63,619 bases of DNA from CAZILM01 sp964625325 (lineage in GTDB: Bacteria; Patescibacteriota; Saccharimonadia; Saccharimonadales; CAYVSP01). The stretch is taken from NCBI GenBank assembly GCA_964625325.1, contig CAZVBA010000001.1, positions 1 to 63,619 on the forward strand. Reading direction: 5' to 3'. This document shows positions 17,812 to 26,450 of the stretch, in pieces; position 1 is the stretch's first letter, and each line of letters opens with the position of its first letter. The position numbers were made by a program, and so were the translations under genes. The notes below the pieces were generated by a model. It did no database searches. It was not told where the DNA came from and was given only the letters and a program-made list of their open reading frames with translations.

Positions 17812-19748
17812 TCCGTAACTAGCTGGACTGAATCGCCAAACAAGGCCCTCAGCTTGGGCACTGACGTCTGATCGGTCACCAGATAATAGGTTCGACCGGC
17901 TTGGTGGGCGTGTACAGCGCAATCTTTGACGCCAGCGATGATTTCCTGGCTTTGGGCCGGCCCGGGGGAACCATAGGCCAAAGCGTTATATTGCCGACTG
18001 AAACAAACACCATATTCGTTGGTTACTTTATTGCCCATCGAATTAGCCCATTGGCCGATTTGGGCGTGGGCGTAGAAATGGTCGGTAGCCGGGTCATAGT
18101 GCAGCACGCTGAGATTATAGTGGATTAATTTACCTTCAGTACCCAACTTGGCGACAAGATAGGTATCACTATCCAATAACGGCGGTTTCGGCTCGCTCGA
18201 ATAATCTCTGAATAGGGCGCGTATTTCGTGCAACGGCTGCGGCAGCATAGCCGAGGTACCAAAAACGACGAACAAGACCAGTATCGGCGCAACCAGCAGA
18301 CGCAACAGGCCGCCGATTTTCATTTGGCTCAGCAGCATCACTAGGTAGACAACAGCCACAGCCAGCAGCATCATTTCCAGCAGCATGGTCGTCTTAATAA
18401 GATAGTAGTGGGCACTGCCAGTCGTAAAGTACTGCAATGCCAACAAAAAGAGGACGACGACTTGGTAAGGCAATACTACGGCCAGCAGCCGGTTTTTAGC
18501 GGCCGTCGTCAAACGGTTGGAGGCCAGCACGATTACGAAAACTACTGTTAAGATAAGCACCAACGGCTGATTAAATGTCTGAATGGCACCGCCAGCGTTC
18601 AAGCTGTGTTTGGTGTCATAGTGAACTTGAAAATAAAAAGCTAATAAGTGAGCGCTAACGGCCAGCCCGACAATAATATTCCACCAATTACGCAAGACGG
18701 GGCCGAGCCGGAAGCTCCGCCATCCATTGGCTACTAAAATCAACGGTGTCAGTAGGATAGCCGGCGTAAAAATCGGCCAACTGTAAGAGGCGCCAGCGGT
18801 AATCAGCAGGTAGCCAACTACCGGCCAGGCGTCAATGGCCCGGCGCGAAGCCAGACTGTCGCGCATTTTTGGCGCGGCAATGTCCAAGACATACAACGCC
18901 CCGGCCAATATGGCCGCACAAATATAGTAATAATTATAAAAGCCCTCGTTCATGAAGACCAGCAGGTACAGCGCCGCAACAACACCAATGCTGCCAGCCG
19001 CACTTATCACGCTGACACTATCAACCAATGGCGGATTAACCAGTGCCAGCAGTCCGTAGCCCAAGTAGACCAGCACGAAGCCAAGCAGCATCGACATGAA
19101 CATGTAATGCACAAGGTAACTTATGGCGTTGGCTTTCCAGCTCAAGGTCCGGGGACCGCCATATAGACTGTCTTCCATGAAGCCGCTGCCGACGTGAAAG
19201 CCGCGTGGATAATAATGGGCGTGGTAATAGTCCAGGTTCTGGGTCTTGGTCTCAGCCGCCAAATCATCATAATGCACCGTGGCATCAACAATTTGCACGC
19301 TGCCGATCTTGGCAATCTGTTGAAAGCTGTTGTGTCCAAGTAAGATGGGCGCAAACGGCAACATAAATATACCGGCGGCCAACAGCGCCACAATATCCTT
19401 GGCGCTTACCAGACGTACCCGGCGAGCCGACGCACCAAATAAGACAATCAGGACCAATGTCAGGACAACGACTATGATGGCAATCAGATGAAAGCCGCCA
19501 TGGCGATTAATCAGCAGCTGTAGAGCGGCCGCAATGGCTAACGTTGACCATAGCATTAATAGAGCCATTACCAGACGGCTAAACCAACTGTTGATAATAC
19601 TTGGCATCGGCAATAGCCAGGCCATGGTTAGCAGCAGCGTGGGCACCAATAAAAGTTTGAAGCCCAGCAGGTAGCAAAGCAGGCCTAGACCAATCAGCGC
19701 AACGCCGATTAGTTTAGAATTCTTAAGTTGTTTGGCTAGCCAGCTCAT
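17808..19748 (-). CDS. Large polytopic membrane protein, possible GT-C type
   Basis: A 646-residue protein with roughly twelve to fourteen helices through residue 510 and a C-terminal outer domain of about 130 residues that includes cysteines in YGVCFSRQY and VKDCAVHA. The first long outer loop (YYHAHYYPRGFHVGSGFMEDSLYGG) contains acidic and aromatic residues as in membrane glycosyltransferases, but no motif is decisive. It starts 12 bases after the stop of the next upstream gene (19761), so the two GT-C-like genes and the GT2 at 21572 form one operon. Confidence 0.55.
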   Translation of the reverse strand: MSWLAKQLKNSKLIGVALIGLGLLCYLLGFKLLLVPTLLLTMAWLLPMPSIINSWFSRLVMALLMLWSTLAIAAALQLLINRHGGFHLIAIIVVVLTLVLIVLFGASARRVRLVSAKDIVALLAAGIFMLPFAPILLGHNSFQQIAKIGSVQIVDATVHYDDLAAETKTQNLDYYHAHYYPRGFHVGSGFMEDSLYGGPRTLSWKANAISYLVHYMFMSMLLGFVLVYLGYGLLALVNPPLVDSVSVISAAGSIGVVAALYLLVFMNEGFYNYYYICAAILAGALYVLDIAAPKMRDSLASRRAIDAWPVVGYLLITAGASYSWPIFTPAILLTPLILVANGWRSFRLGPVLRNWWNIIVGLAVSAHLLAFYFQVHYDTKHSLNAGGAIQTFNQPLVLILTVVFVIVLASNRLTTAAKNRLLAVVLPYQVVVLFLLALQYFTTGSAHYYLIKTTMLLEMMLLAVAVVYLVMLLSQMKIGGLLRLLVAPILVLFVVFGTSAMLPQPLHEIRALFRDYSSEPKPPLLDSDTYLVAKLGTEGKLIHYNLSVLHYDPATDHFYAHAQIGQWANSMGNKVTNEYGVCFSRQYNALAYGSPGPAQSQEIIAGVKDCAVHAHQAGRTYYLVTDQTSVPKLRALFGDSVQLVTD

Positions 19749-19760
19749 CAGTTAGGCCTA

Positions 19761-21569
19761 TTATAACTTAAACAGCGAGTAACGGTTGTCCTCGTAGACC
19801 TTTTGATGCAATACTTCTCTAACCTTATCAATCAGCTGTGGGTCGTGGCTGCCAAGCTGTTTGTCGACCAAGACGTAGCGCAGCCCAAGAGCCTGCATCT
19901 TAGGTACGTCACTGGCGTCAAATTTCATGAAATCGTAAAGCTGGTTGAAATACTCCGGCGGTGTATAGCCGCTGTAGCCGTTGAAGATATTTTTGTTGTG
20001 ATAACCGGCCCACAGCACCTGCTCAGCCCGCGCTACCGGAATCGGCGCGTGGGCATAGTCCTCGTCGGCCGAGATGATGACGATGTCGTCGACTTCTTTG
20101 TGGGCGCCAATATACTGGTAGACCTTGGGAACACTGAGGTTGTAGGCATAGGCATTCTTGGTGGTCGGCACGAAGTGGACGGGCATCAGCTCAAACACAA
20201 TTAGTAGGCTGATGAAGCCATATAGCGGTTTTCTGTAACGGCGCAGGCGTTTGAGTTGTTCAACATACAACGGCAGCAAGGCCAGTAAGCAGCACAACGT
20301 GAACAAGAACAAGACGCTCCAGCGGCCGACGGCTCGGATAAATTCCAATTGCGGCACCAGTTTATCGATAATGAGATAAGGCATGGGCAGGACCGGTTTA
20401 TAGCCGGCGGCACCGCCGTAGGCGTAATTGCCTTTGATTTTCAACAGCGGCCCAAACGACAGAATCAAGCCGACCAGCGCCATACCGACCAGCCCGACGA
20501 TGAGGGCATAGTCGCGCTTGAAGGCGGCCCGTTTGCGATAACGGTAGGCCAACCAGATAACAACAGCCGCCAGTATATACAAGGTCACCCCGTGGTAAGA
20601 ATCACTGTCTAAGTTGTAGGCATTCTTAACAACCCGCTGGCCGGTGTGGTAATACAGTTTGCCAAGCAAGGTACCACTCTGCGGCAAGAAATAGTCCACC
20701 ACGCTCGACGAATAAAGCGTCTGGTCTTTGATACTAAACGTAGCGTGGTTAGCTTTGGAGAAATTGACAAACGCCTTGGCCAGAGGATAGGTACTAAGCG
20801 CGGCGGCGGCGATAACCGCCCCCACCAGCAACAGTTGGCGCCATTTGACGGCTCGGCCCAGCCAGAGGCCGCCGAGCAACAGGCCAAGCGCCGTCAACAC
20901 GAAGACCATCTGGTACCACGAGGCATAGAACTGCAGCACCAGCACAATGAACAGGCCATACAAATATCTACGTCGGAGCGTGTCGGTGTAACGTAGTGTT
21001 AGCAGGACTGCCAGCGGTAAGTAAAAAATGCTCAGGTTTTGCAGGTGCCAGATGGCCGCCATGCGAAACGGCGCCAGCTCAAACACCAGGCCGGCTAGGA
21101 TGGCCATGAGCTCATGGCCATGACTCAAGTACTTGCCGAGCAGGTACATAAACCAGCCTATCAGGAAGAAGCTAAAGATAGTGAAGACGTTGTAGGCGAA
21201 CAGCGGATTTTGATTGATAAAGTGCAGCGGCAGTGTCACGACACCGGCGGACAGCTGGGTCTCGGAGTACAGCATGGTATCTTTGTGCGGGAAATAGATG
21301 TTGCCGTCTGAATAGCTGGGGCAACCTTGCCGCAAAATACAGTGGTGGTTGCGCGCCAGCGTCCAGGCGTTGAACATGGCATCGCCGCCTTCGCTGTAAG
21401 AACCGATATGGATAACCAGCGGCCAGAAGAAAATTAGGGTGGCCGCCAGAATTACTAGCGTGCCCTTCCAGTTAACCTTGAAAAAATTCAGGGTGGCGCG
21501 GCTGGCTCGTCGCGCCAGCGCCAGAGCTGGCTGGCTCAACTTGGTTAGACTGGCTTTTGGTTGCACCAT
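19761..21569 (-). CDS. Large polytopic membrane protein, likely GT-C glycosyltransferase
   Basis: A 602-residue protein with about eleven helices. The first outer loop holds GSYSEGGDAMFNAWTLARN, with an acidic residue where GT-C enzymes have theirs, and NIYFPHKDTMLYSETQLSAG, a pattern common in bacterial GT-C proteins of unknown donor. The C-terminal 130 residues form a soluble outer domain. It starts two bases after the GT2 gene stop (21572). The GT2 enzyme probably makes the polyprenyl-phosphate sugar that this protein uses. Confidence 0.62.
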   Translation of the reverse strand: MVQPKASLTKLSQPALALARRASRATLNFFKVNWKGTLVILAATLIFFWPLVIHIGSYSEGGDAMFNAWTLARNHHCILRQGCPSYSDGNIYFPHKDTMLYSETQLSAGVVTLPLHFINQNPLFAYNVFTIFSFFLIGWFMYLLGKYLSHGHELMAILAGLVFELAPFRMAAIWHLQNLSIFYLPLAVLLTLRYTDTLRRRYLYGLFIVLVLQFYASWYQMVFVLTALGLLLGGLWLGRAVKWRQLLLVGAVIAAAALSTYPLAKAFVNFSKANHATFSIKDQTLYSSSVVDYFLPQSGTLLGKLYYHTGQRVVKNAYNLDSDSYHGVTLYILAAVVIWLAYRYRKRAAFKRDYALIVGLVGMALVGLILSFGPLLKIKGNYAYGGAAGYKPVLPMPYLIIDKLVPQLEFIRAVGRWSVLFLFTLCCLLALLPLYVEQLKRLRRYRKPLYGFISLLIVFELMPVHFVPTTKNAYAYNLSVPKVYQYIGAHKEVDDIVIISADEDYAHAPIPVARAEQVLWAGYHNKNIFNGYSGYTPPEYFNQLYDFMKFDASDVPKMQALGLRYVLVDKQLGSHDPQLIDKVREVLHQKVYEDNRYSLFKL

Positions 21570-21571
21570 AC

Positions 21572-22291
21572 TTAGTGCACAAACAGGTTAAAACGAATAA
21601 TTTCCCAGATGGCCTTGAGCCCATCACGAAAGGCGATTTTTTTGCCCTCTTCCTTACTGCGGCCGTAGTAGCTGATACCGATTTCGTAAACCGCCACTTT
21701 GCTTTTGGCAATCCGGGCGGTAATCTCCGGCTCAAAACCGAAACGGTGCGATTTCAGATCTTTCGCCAGGCGCCGCGCCAGTTCGCCTTTCATCATCTTG
21801 TAGCAGGTCTCCATGTCAGTCAGATTCAATCCGGTAAAAACGTTTGATAAAAACGTTAGAAATTTATTGGCAATTTGATTGCGGAAATAGATGATGCGGT
21901 GTGGTTCGCCGCCGATAAAGCGTGAGCCATAGACCACGTCAGCGTGGCCACGCTCAATTGGGTAAAGCAGGCGTTTGTATTCCTCAGGGTCATACTCTAA
22001 ATCCGCGTCTTGAATAATGACGACGTCGCCGCTAGTTTCTAGGATGCCGCGTTTTAGAGCTGCGCCCTTCCCTTGGTTGTGGTCCTGCAGCAAGAGCTTG
22101 ATGTCGGGGTGTTGCTTGGCCAATCGACTAAGTATCGCTCGGGTGCCGTCCGATGAAAAGTCGTCAACAATCACGATTTCTTTCTGGGTCGTACCCAGAT
22201 TGACGTTCCATACTTCGGCGAGGATTTTCTCGATGGTATGCTCTTCGTTATAGCATGGAATGACAATAGACAGCAGCTTGGCTTTTGGCAT
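21572..22291 (-). CDS. GT2 polyprenyl-phosphate glycosyltransferase
   Basis: A 239-residue DPM1-like enzyme without membrane helices. It has SIVIPCYNEEHTIEKIL, VIVDDFSSDGT and the metal-binding IIQDADLEYDPEEY near residue 95, then YGSRFIGG. The end of the protein (SYYGRSKEEGKKIAFRDGLKA) is the usual closing motif of dolichyl/undecaprenyl-phosphate glycosyltransferases. The start has a strong SD (GAGGGAGA). It is the first gene of the operon with two GT-C-like proteins and is divergent from a GtrA gene that may flip the product. Confidence 0.9.
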   Translation of the reverse strand: MPKAKLLSIVIPCYNEEHTIEKILAEVWNVNLGTTQKEIVIVDDFSSDGTRAILSRLAKQHPDIKLLLQDHNQGKGAALKRGILETSGDVVIIQDADLEYDPEEYKRLLYPIERGHADVVYGSRFIGGEPHRIIYFRNQIANKFLTFLSNVFTGLNLTDMETCYKMMKGELARRLAKDLKSHRFGFEPEITARIAKSKVAVYEIGISYYGRSKEEGKKIAFRDGLKAIWEIIRFNLFVH

Positions 22292-22339
22292 GAATCTCCC
22301 TCAAAACGTGTGTCAGAAGTATGCTAACATATCTGGTAC

Positions 22340-22789
22340 ATGCTTGCATACACCAGGCGCCGGGTGGAGAGGTTAATCAAAATCGAGTTCGTCCGCTTCT
22401 GTATTGTCGGTGGCACCGGCTTTGTTATTAACTTTGCTATTCTGACGGCGCTGCACAAGGGACTCGGCTGGCCGGTCTTCATCGCCCAGCTCATCGGCGC
22501 TGAAATCGCTCTCTTTAGTAATTTCATGCTGCACCACACCTGGACCTACAAAGGCCACCACGTCAAGAAGTCGCTGGCCCAGTTGTTGGTGCAGTTCCAC
22601 GCTACCACCTGGCCGGCCATAGTCGGCAGCGCCCTGATGGTCAGTGCTTTTGTGAAGTGGCTGCACATGAGTAGCCTGATGGCCCTGGCAATCAGTTCGC
22701 TGATCGCGCTGTTATGGAATTTTGTCTGGTCAAAATTCGTAATTTGGCGCAATGTTACGCCGGCAGAAATTGAGGAGATAGCTAAATGA
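22340..22789 (+). CDS. GtrA-family membrane protein
   Basis: A 149-residue protein with four helices. The GtrA start motif FVRFCIVGGTGFVINFAILTAL and the second part FSNFMLHHTWTYKGH, then a closing LLWNFVWSKFVIW, match the family. GtrA proteins are thought to flip polyprenyl-phosphate sugars across the membrane. The start is uncertain: a TAACAT hexamer ends nine bases before this ATG and there is no SD. The stop overlaps the UDP-sugar dehydrogenase by 4 bases. Confidence 0.88.
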   Translation: MLAYTRRRVERLIKIEFVRFCIVGGTGFVINFAILTALHKGLGWPVFIAQLIGAEIALFSNFMLHHTWTYKGHHVKKSLAQLLVQFHATTWPAIVGSALMVSAFVKWLHMSSLMALAISSLIALLWNFVWSKFVIWRNVTPAEIEEIAK

Positions 22790-24117
22790 GTGAGCAAGTC
22801 GCAGTTGTTGGCGCTGGCTATGTTGGCCAGGTAACCGGAGCTTGTCTGGCGTCAGTCGGGCACGAAGTTATGTTGGTCGATATCAAAAGTGAAAACGTTG
22901 AAGCCATTATGGCCGGCCGGGCCTCAATTGAGGAACCGGGCTTAAGCGAAATTATCCGAGAGGCCCGGCGTGATGATACATTGATGGCTACCACCGATTT
23001 AGCTAAAGCAGTCGGCGAAGCCAGTATCGTCCTATTGGCATTACCGACGCCGAGAGGCCAGGATGGTTCATTTAACCTTAAGGCTATTTGGGATGTAGCC
23101 GGCGAACTCGGCGAGCTCATTAAACCCGATACCATTGTCGCCACCCGGAGCACAGTCGAGCCAGGGACAACCCACGCCATCGGCCGGATTATCACTGAGC
23201 GAACTGGTGCGGCAACGCTGGCTGTTTCCAACCCAGAATTCTTAGCCGAAGGTCGGGCGGTCGAAGATACGCTCAAACCTTCACGTATCGTCATCGGTAG
23301 TGACCACGCTGAGGCCGACGAGAGAATGCGCCATCTTTATCGTGACTTTGCTTTAGATAATCCCGGCAAAATCTTGAGTATGGATCCGGTTTCGGCTGAA
23401 TTTACTAAACTGTACTGCAATGCGCGGCTGGCCAACGATATTACGCTTACTAACATTGGCGCCGAGATTTGTGAACAAATTGGGGCTGATTATCGACTCG
23501 TCCAAAAAGCCGCGACCATGGACCCGCGGATAGGTAGATTCCTCCACCCCAGTGCCGGTTTTGGCGGCGCCTGCTTTCCGAAAGACGTGCCCGCCCTGGC
23601 CGCCCTTGGCCGAAAACACGGTATCGACGTCGGCCTGCTCGACGAGATTGAAGCTACGAACGAGCACATGAAGCAGCGGGTATTTGAAAAAGTCTCGGAG
23701 CATTTTGGTGGCAGCGTCGCCGGACTCAAAATTGCTGTCTGGGGACTGACGTTTAAGGCCGAGACCGATGACGTGCGAGAATCGGCTTCCCTAACCCTGT
23801 TGGAACAATTGGCCGCGGCTGGTGCTGAAGTTGTTGCCTACGATCCAAAAGGTATGGAAAATGCCCAAGCATCGCTTGGTGACCAGCCAAACATTGCCTA
23901 TGCCACGAACAAGTATGAACCGACGGTTGGCGCTGATGCCTTGGTCGTTATGACCGAGTGGCGCGCTTTCCGCAACCCGGATTTTGACCACTTGGCGGAA
24001 ACCATGAGACAAAAGGTAATATTTGACTGGCGCAGTCTGTATGAGCCGGCCGACTTAACCGCCGCTCATTTTGACTACATTAGTGTCGGACGACAGCCAG
24101 TTAGAGCCCATGGCTAG
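22786..24117 (+). CDS. UDP-glucose/GDP-mannose dehydrogenase family enzyme
   Basis: A 443-residue NAD-dependent dehydrogenase that oxidises a nucleotide sugar to its uronic acid (for example UDP-glucose to UDP-glucuronate). The NAD loop GAGYVGQVTG (9-18), NPEFLAEGRAV near 149, the catalytic Cys263 in GFGGACFPKDV and the C-terminal WGLTFKAETDDVRES are all present. GtrA lies upstream and an SDR epimerase downstream, both with overlaps, so this is one operon. With galE and the guanylyltransferase in the locus, either UDP-glucose or GDP-mannose could be the substrate. Confidence 0.9.
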   Translation: MSEQVAVVGAGYVGQVTGACLASVGHEVMLVDIKSENVEAIMAGRASIEEPGLSEIIREARRDDTLMATTDLAKAVGEASIVLLALPTPRGQDGSFNLKAIWDVAGELGELIKPDTIVATRSTVEPGTTHAIGRIITERTGAATLAVSNPEFLAEGRAVEDTLKPSRIVIGSDHAEADERMRHLYRDFALDNPGKILSMDPVSAEFTKLYCNARLANDITLTNIGAEICEQIGADYRLVQKAATMDPRIGRFLHPSAGFGGACFPKDVPALAALGRKHGIDVGLLDEIEATNEHMKQRVFEKVSEHFGGSVAGLKIAVWGLTFKAETDDVRESASLTLLEQLAAAGAEVVAYDPKGMENAQASLGDQPNIAYATNKYEPTVGADALVVMTEWRAFRNPDFDHLAETMRQKVIFDWRSLYEPADLTAAHFDYISVGRQPVRAHG

Positions 24118-25003
24118 GCGCCTAATTTTAGTAACCGGCGGGGCGGGCCATGTTGGCTCGCACATTATTGAGCAGCTAGTAGCAAACACGACGAACCGGG
24201 TAATTTCGCTTGATAATTACTTCACGGGTAAGGTCAAGAACCACATCAAGGGCGCCGAATATCGCAAGGGCCATACTAAGGACATTGCTAAGCTGGTACC
24301 GGAAAAACCGGACATCGTCTACCACCTGGGTGAGTATGCTCGCATTGCGCCATCACTGATAGAACCGGATGTTGTCTACGACCTCAACATCGTTGGTACA
24401 TTTGCGGTGGCTGAATTCTGCAGACAACGCGGTGTCGGCAAGCTCGTATATGCCGGATCGAGCACTAAGTTCGCCATCGAGGGTGACGGCCGTAACCAAA
24501 ATCCGTACTCCTTCACCAAGGCTGTTAACGTTGACCTCATCAATGACTATGGTCGCTGGTACGGCCTACCGCACGCCATTTGCTACTTCTACAATGCCTT
24601 TGGGCCGCGCGAAAGCGGCACCGGTAAGTACTTCACGCTGATTGCTAAGTTTGAACAAGATTATCTGCATGGTCGACCATTGCCGGTTGACCCGCCAGGC
24701 ACCCAGAAGCGCAATTTTACTTACGTTGGCGACATCGCGCGGGGCATGATTTTAGTCGGCGAAAAAGGACAAGGTGATGGCTACTCACTCAATAATGTAA
24801 AGCAGTTCTCGGTACTCGATATCGCCAAAGCATTTGGCGGTAAAGTAGTTTTTACAGAGCGTTACTCAGGTCGCTCTGAATCTGGTGACATCCCGGGAAA
24901 GGCCCGCAGTGAGCTGGGCTGGGAGACCAGCCTGGATATCTTAGACTACATCAAAAAGTTTAAGGCCGACCATCCTCGACCGACGGCTGGTGCCGGAAAA
25001 TAA
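24110..25003 (+). CDS. NAD-dependent nucleotide-sugar epimerase/decarboxylase (extended SDR)
   Basis: A 297-residue extended SDR protein starting at MARRLILVTGGAGHVGSHI; this ATG overlaps the end of the dehydrogenase gene by 8 bases. The catalytic region reads AGSSTKFA and NPYSFTKA (YxxxK). It follows the uronate-forming dehydrogenase, so a UDP-glucuronate 4-epimerase or decarboxylase role is plausible, but the substrate cannot be fixed. The 3' end overlaps the convergent GtrA gene by 44 bases, an unusually long antisense overlap. Confidence 0.85.
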   Translation: MARRLILVTGGAGHVGSHIIEQLVANTTNRVISLDNYFTGKVKNHIKGAEYRKGHTKDIAKLVPEKPDIVYHLGEYARIAPSLIEPDVVYDLNIVGTFAVAEFCRQRGVGKLVYAGSSTKFAIEGDGRNQNPYSFTKAVNVDLINDYGRWYGLPHAICYFYNAFGPRESGTGKYFTLIAKFEQDYLHGRPLPVDPPGTQKRNFTYVGDIARGMILVGEKGQGDGYSLNNVKQFSVLDIAKAFGGKVVFTERYSGRSESGDIPGKARSELGWETSLDILDYIKKFKADHPRPTAGAGK

Positions 25004-25376
25004 AACGCTTAAATAAAACGAAATTCCACAGTGAAGTTATGCCCATGGCCAGTAGCTTACTGGCGCCCGGCCATAGCCCCAGGCGCGTTAGGGCGCCGAC
25101 TATGCCCAGCGTCGCCAGCAAGTTTAGACCAGCCAGGATAAAGTAGTAGCCAAACTGATGGTGCATTCCTTTCTTATAAACGCCGTGGCTGAACGTCCAC
25201 AGCCGGTTGAGGCCGAAGCTGGTCAGTAGCCCCAGGATAAAGCTGGCGGCATTGGCTACCAGCAGGCGCCAGCCGGCGGCATAGTAGAGCAGTTCGAAGC
25301 TGCCCAGCTCGACTACGAACGCCGTGCCGCCAACGATGAGGTATTTGACGAATGGTCGGGAGAGTCGCAGTCGCAT
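24960..25376 (-). CDS. GtrA-family membrane protein
   Basis: A 138-residue four-helix protein with FVKYLIVGGTAFVVELGSFELLYY, then FGLNRLWTFSHG and the closing LWNFVLFKRFIF. It is the last gene of the Wzm-Wzt-GT operon and starts on the last base of the DUF2304 stop (TAATG). A GT2 enzyme, a DUF2304 protein and GtrA in a row is a recurrent bacterial set in which the GT2 product is likely flipped by GtrA. It shares 44 bases antisense with the epimerase gene. Confidence 0.88.
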   Translation of the reverse strand: MRLRLSRPFVKYLIVGGTAFVVELGSFELLYYAAGWRLLVANAASFILGLLTSFGLNRLWTFSHGVYKKGMHHQFGYYFILAGLNLLATLGIVGALTRLGLWPGASKLLAMGITSLWNFVLFKRFIFRHQPSVEDGRP

Positions 25377-25714
25377 TATCGTTGGTAGCGTTGATTGGCT
25401 TCCAGGATGGCAACGCGGCGCACTAGTTGCACCAGCTCCCTTTCGTCGGCCAGCGATTTGGTGTAGAGGTTAATGCAGACAAAAATGAAGGCCAGCACCA
25501 AAAAGTACAACAGCAGGTCAGCACCGCGGGTAACACCAACCCAGTGAGCCACCCGGTTGGACGAATCCGGAAACAGAATAAAGCCGACCGCTATCACGGT
25601 GAACAGTAGGCCCAAAATCTTTTTCCAAGCTTTGACCTTGTGGCTGGAGCTCGACAGAAAGCGTATCAGAGCTGCTAAGAAACCGACGATTAGAACCAGT
25701 TGAATCCACAACAT
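25376..25714 (-). CDS. DUF2304-family membrane protein
   Basis: A 112-residue protein with helices at about 2-20, 33-48 and 66-86, then a charged, coiled C-terminal tail (ADERELVQLVRRVAILEANQ). The layout and the position between a GT2 and a GtrA gene identify it as DUF2304, a family that co-occurs with polyprenyl-phosphate glycosyltransferases. Its role is not established; it may anchor or assist the GT2 enzyme. It starts two bases after the GT2 stop. Confidence 0.8.
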   Translation of the reverse strand: MLWIQLVLIVGFLAALIRFLSSSSHKVKAWKKILGLLFTVIAVGFILFPDSSNRVAHWVGVTRGADLLLYFLVLAFIFVCINLYTKSLADERELVQLVRRVAILEANQRYQR

Positions 25715-25716
25715 AC

Positions 25717-26406
25717 TTACCTCTTCTTGGTGGCCTTATGTAATAACACATCAAAGGCGATATTGATGGCGTTGAGCATCGATTGGCCCTTGGCTTTGGA
25801 GTAATCGGTATAACGCACCGTTACGGGCAGTTCGGCGTACTTGAAGTCCTTTTCGACGATGCGGTGCAAGAGCTCGGAGGCATGGGCAAAACCGGGCATG
25901 GTTAGCTGAATATTTTCGGCCACAAACCGGTTGAAGACGCGCAGGCCGATATGCGGGTCAGTCAATTTCAGCCCGCTGGTGGCGCCCGAAAAAGCGGCCG
26001 CCAGTTTCAAAAAACGGCTCTTAATGACTGAAATGTTTTCGACTTTACCTAAAAAACGCGAACCAAAGACAATATCCAGCTTGTGGCTCTTCAAATAATC
26101 GAGCATTTTGGGGACGTCGTTGATGTCGTGCTGGCCATCAGCGTCAATCGTTATGAAGTATTTGACGGCCGGATTTTGCAGAGCGAACTCAATGCCGGTC
26201 TGCGTCGCCGCACCGGCGCCCAAATTAATGGAGTGTCCGACTAGGTGGGCCTTAGTCTTCAAAACAGCTTCGGCCGATTTGTCGCTACTGCCGTCGTCAA
26301 CACAGACAACATTGGGAAACTTGGCCAGGGTGCTTTTTAAGACAGGTCCGATAACGCTGGCTTCGTTATAGACCGGTATGATGACGAACGTATCCTCGTA
26401 TTTCAT
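25717..26406 (-). CDS. GT2 polyprenyl-phosphate glycosyltransferase
   Basis: A 229-residue soluble DPM1-like enzyme with FVIIPVYNEASVIGPVL, VVCVDDGSSDKSAE, the metal-binding TIDADGQHD near residue 90 and FGSRFLGK. It should load a sugar on polyprenyl phosphate for the downstream GtrA protein and GT-C enzymes. A TATAAT hexamer (26418-26423) ends 11 bases upstream, so it probably has its own near-leaderless promoter even though it lies 45 bases downstream of the GT4 gene stop. Confidence 0.9.
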   Translation of the reverse strand: MKYEDTFVIIPVYNEASVIGPVLKSTLAKFPNVVCVDDGSSDKSAEAVLKTKAHLVGHSINLGAGAATQTGIEFALQNPAVKYFITIDADGQHDINDVPKMLDYLKSHKLDIVFGSRFLGKVENISVIKSRFLKLAAAFSGATSGLKLTDPHIGLRVFNRFVAENIQLTMPGFAHASELLHRIVEKDFKYAELPVTVRYTDYSKAKGQSMLNAINIAFDVLLHKATKKR

Positions 26407-26450
26407 GCGCTGGTTTTATTATACAGTTGTCGGAGGTTAACCGATAGGTG

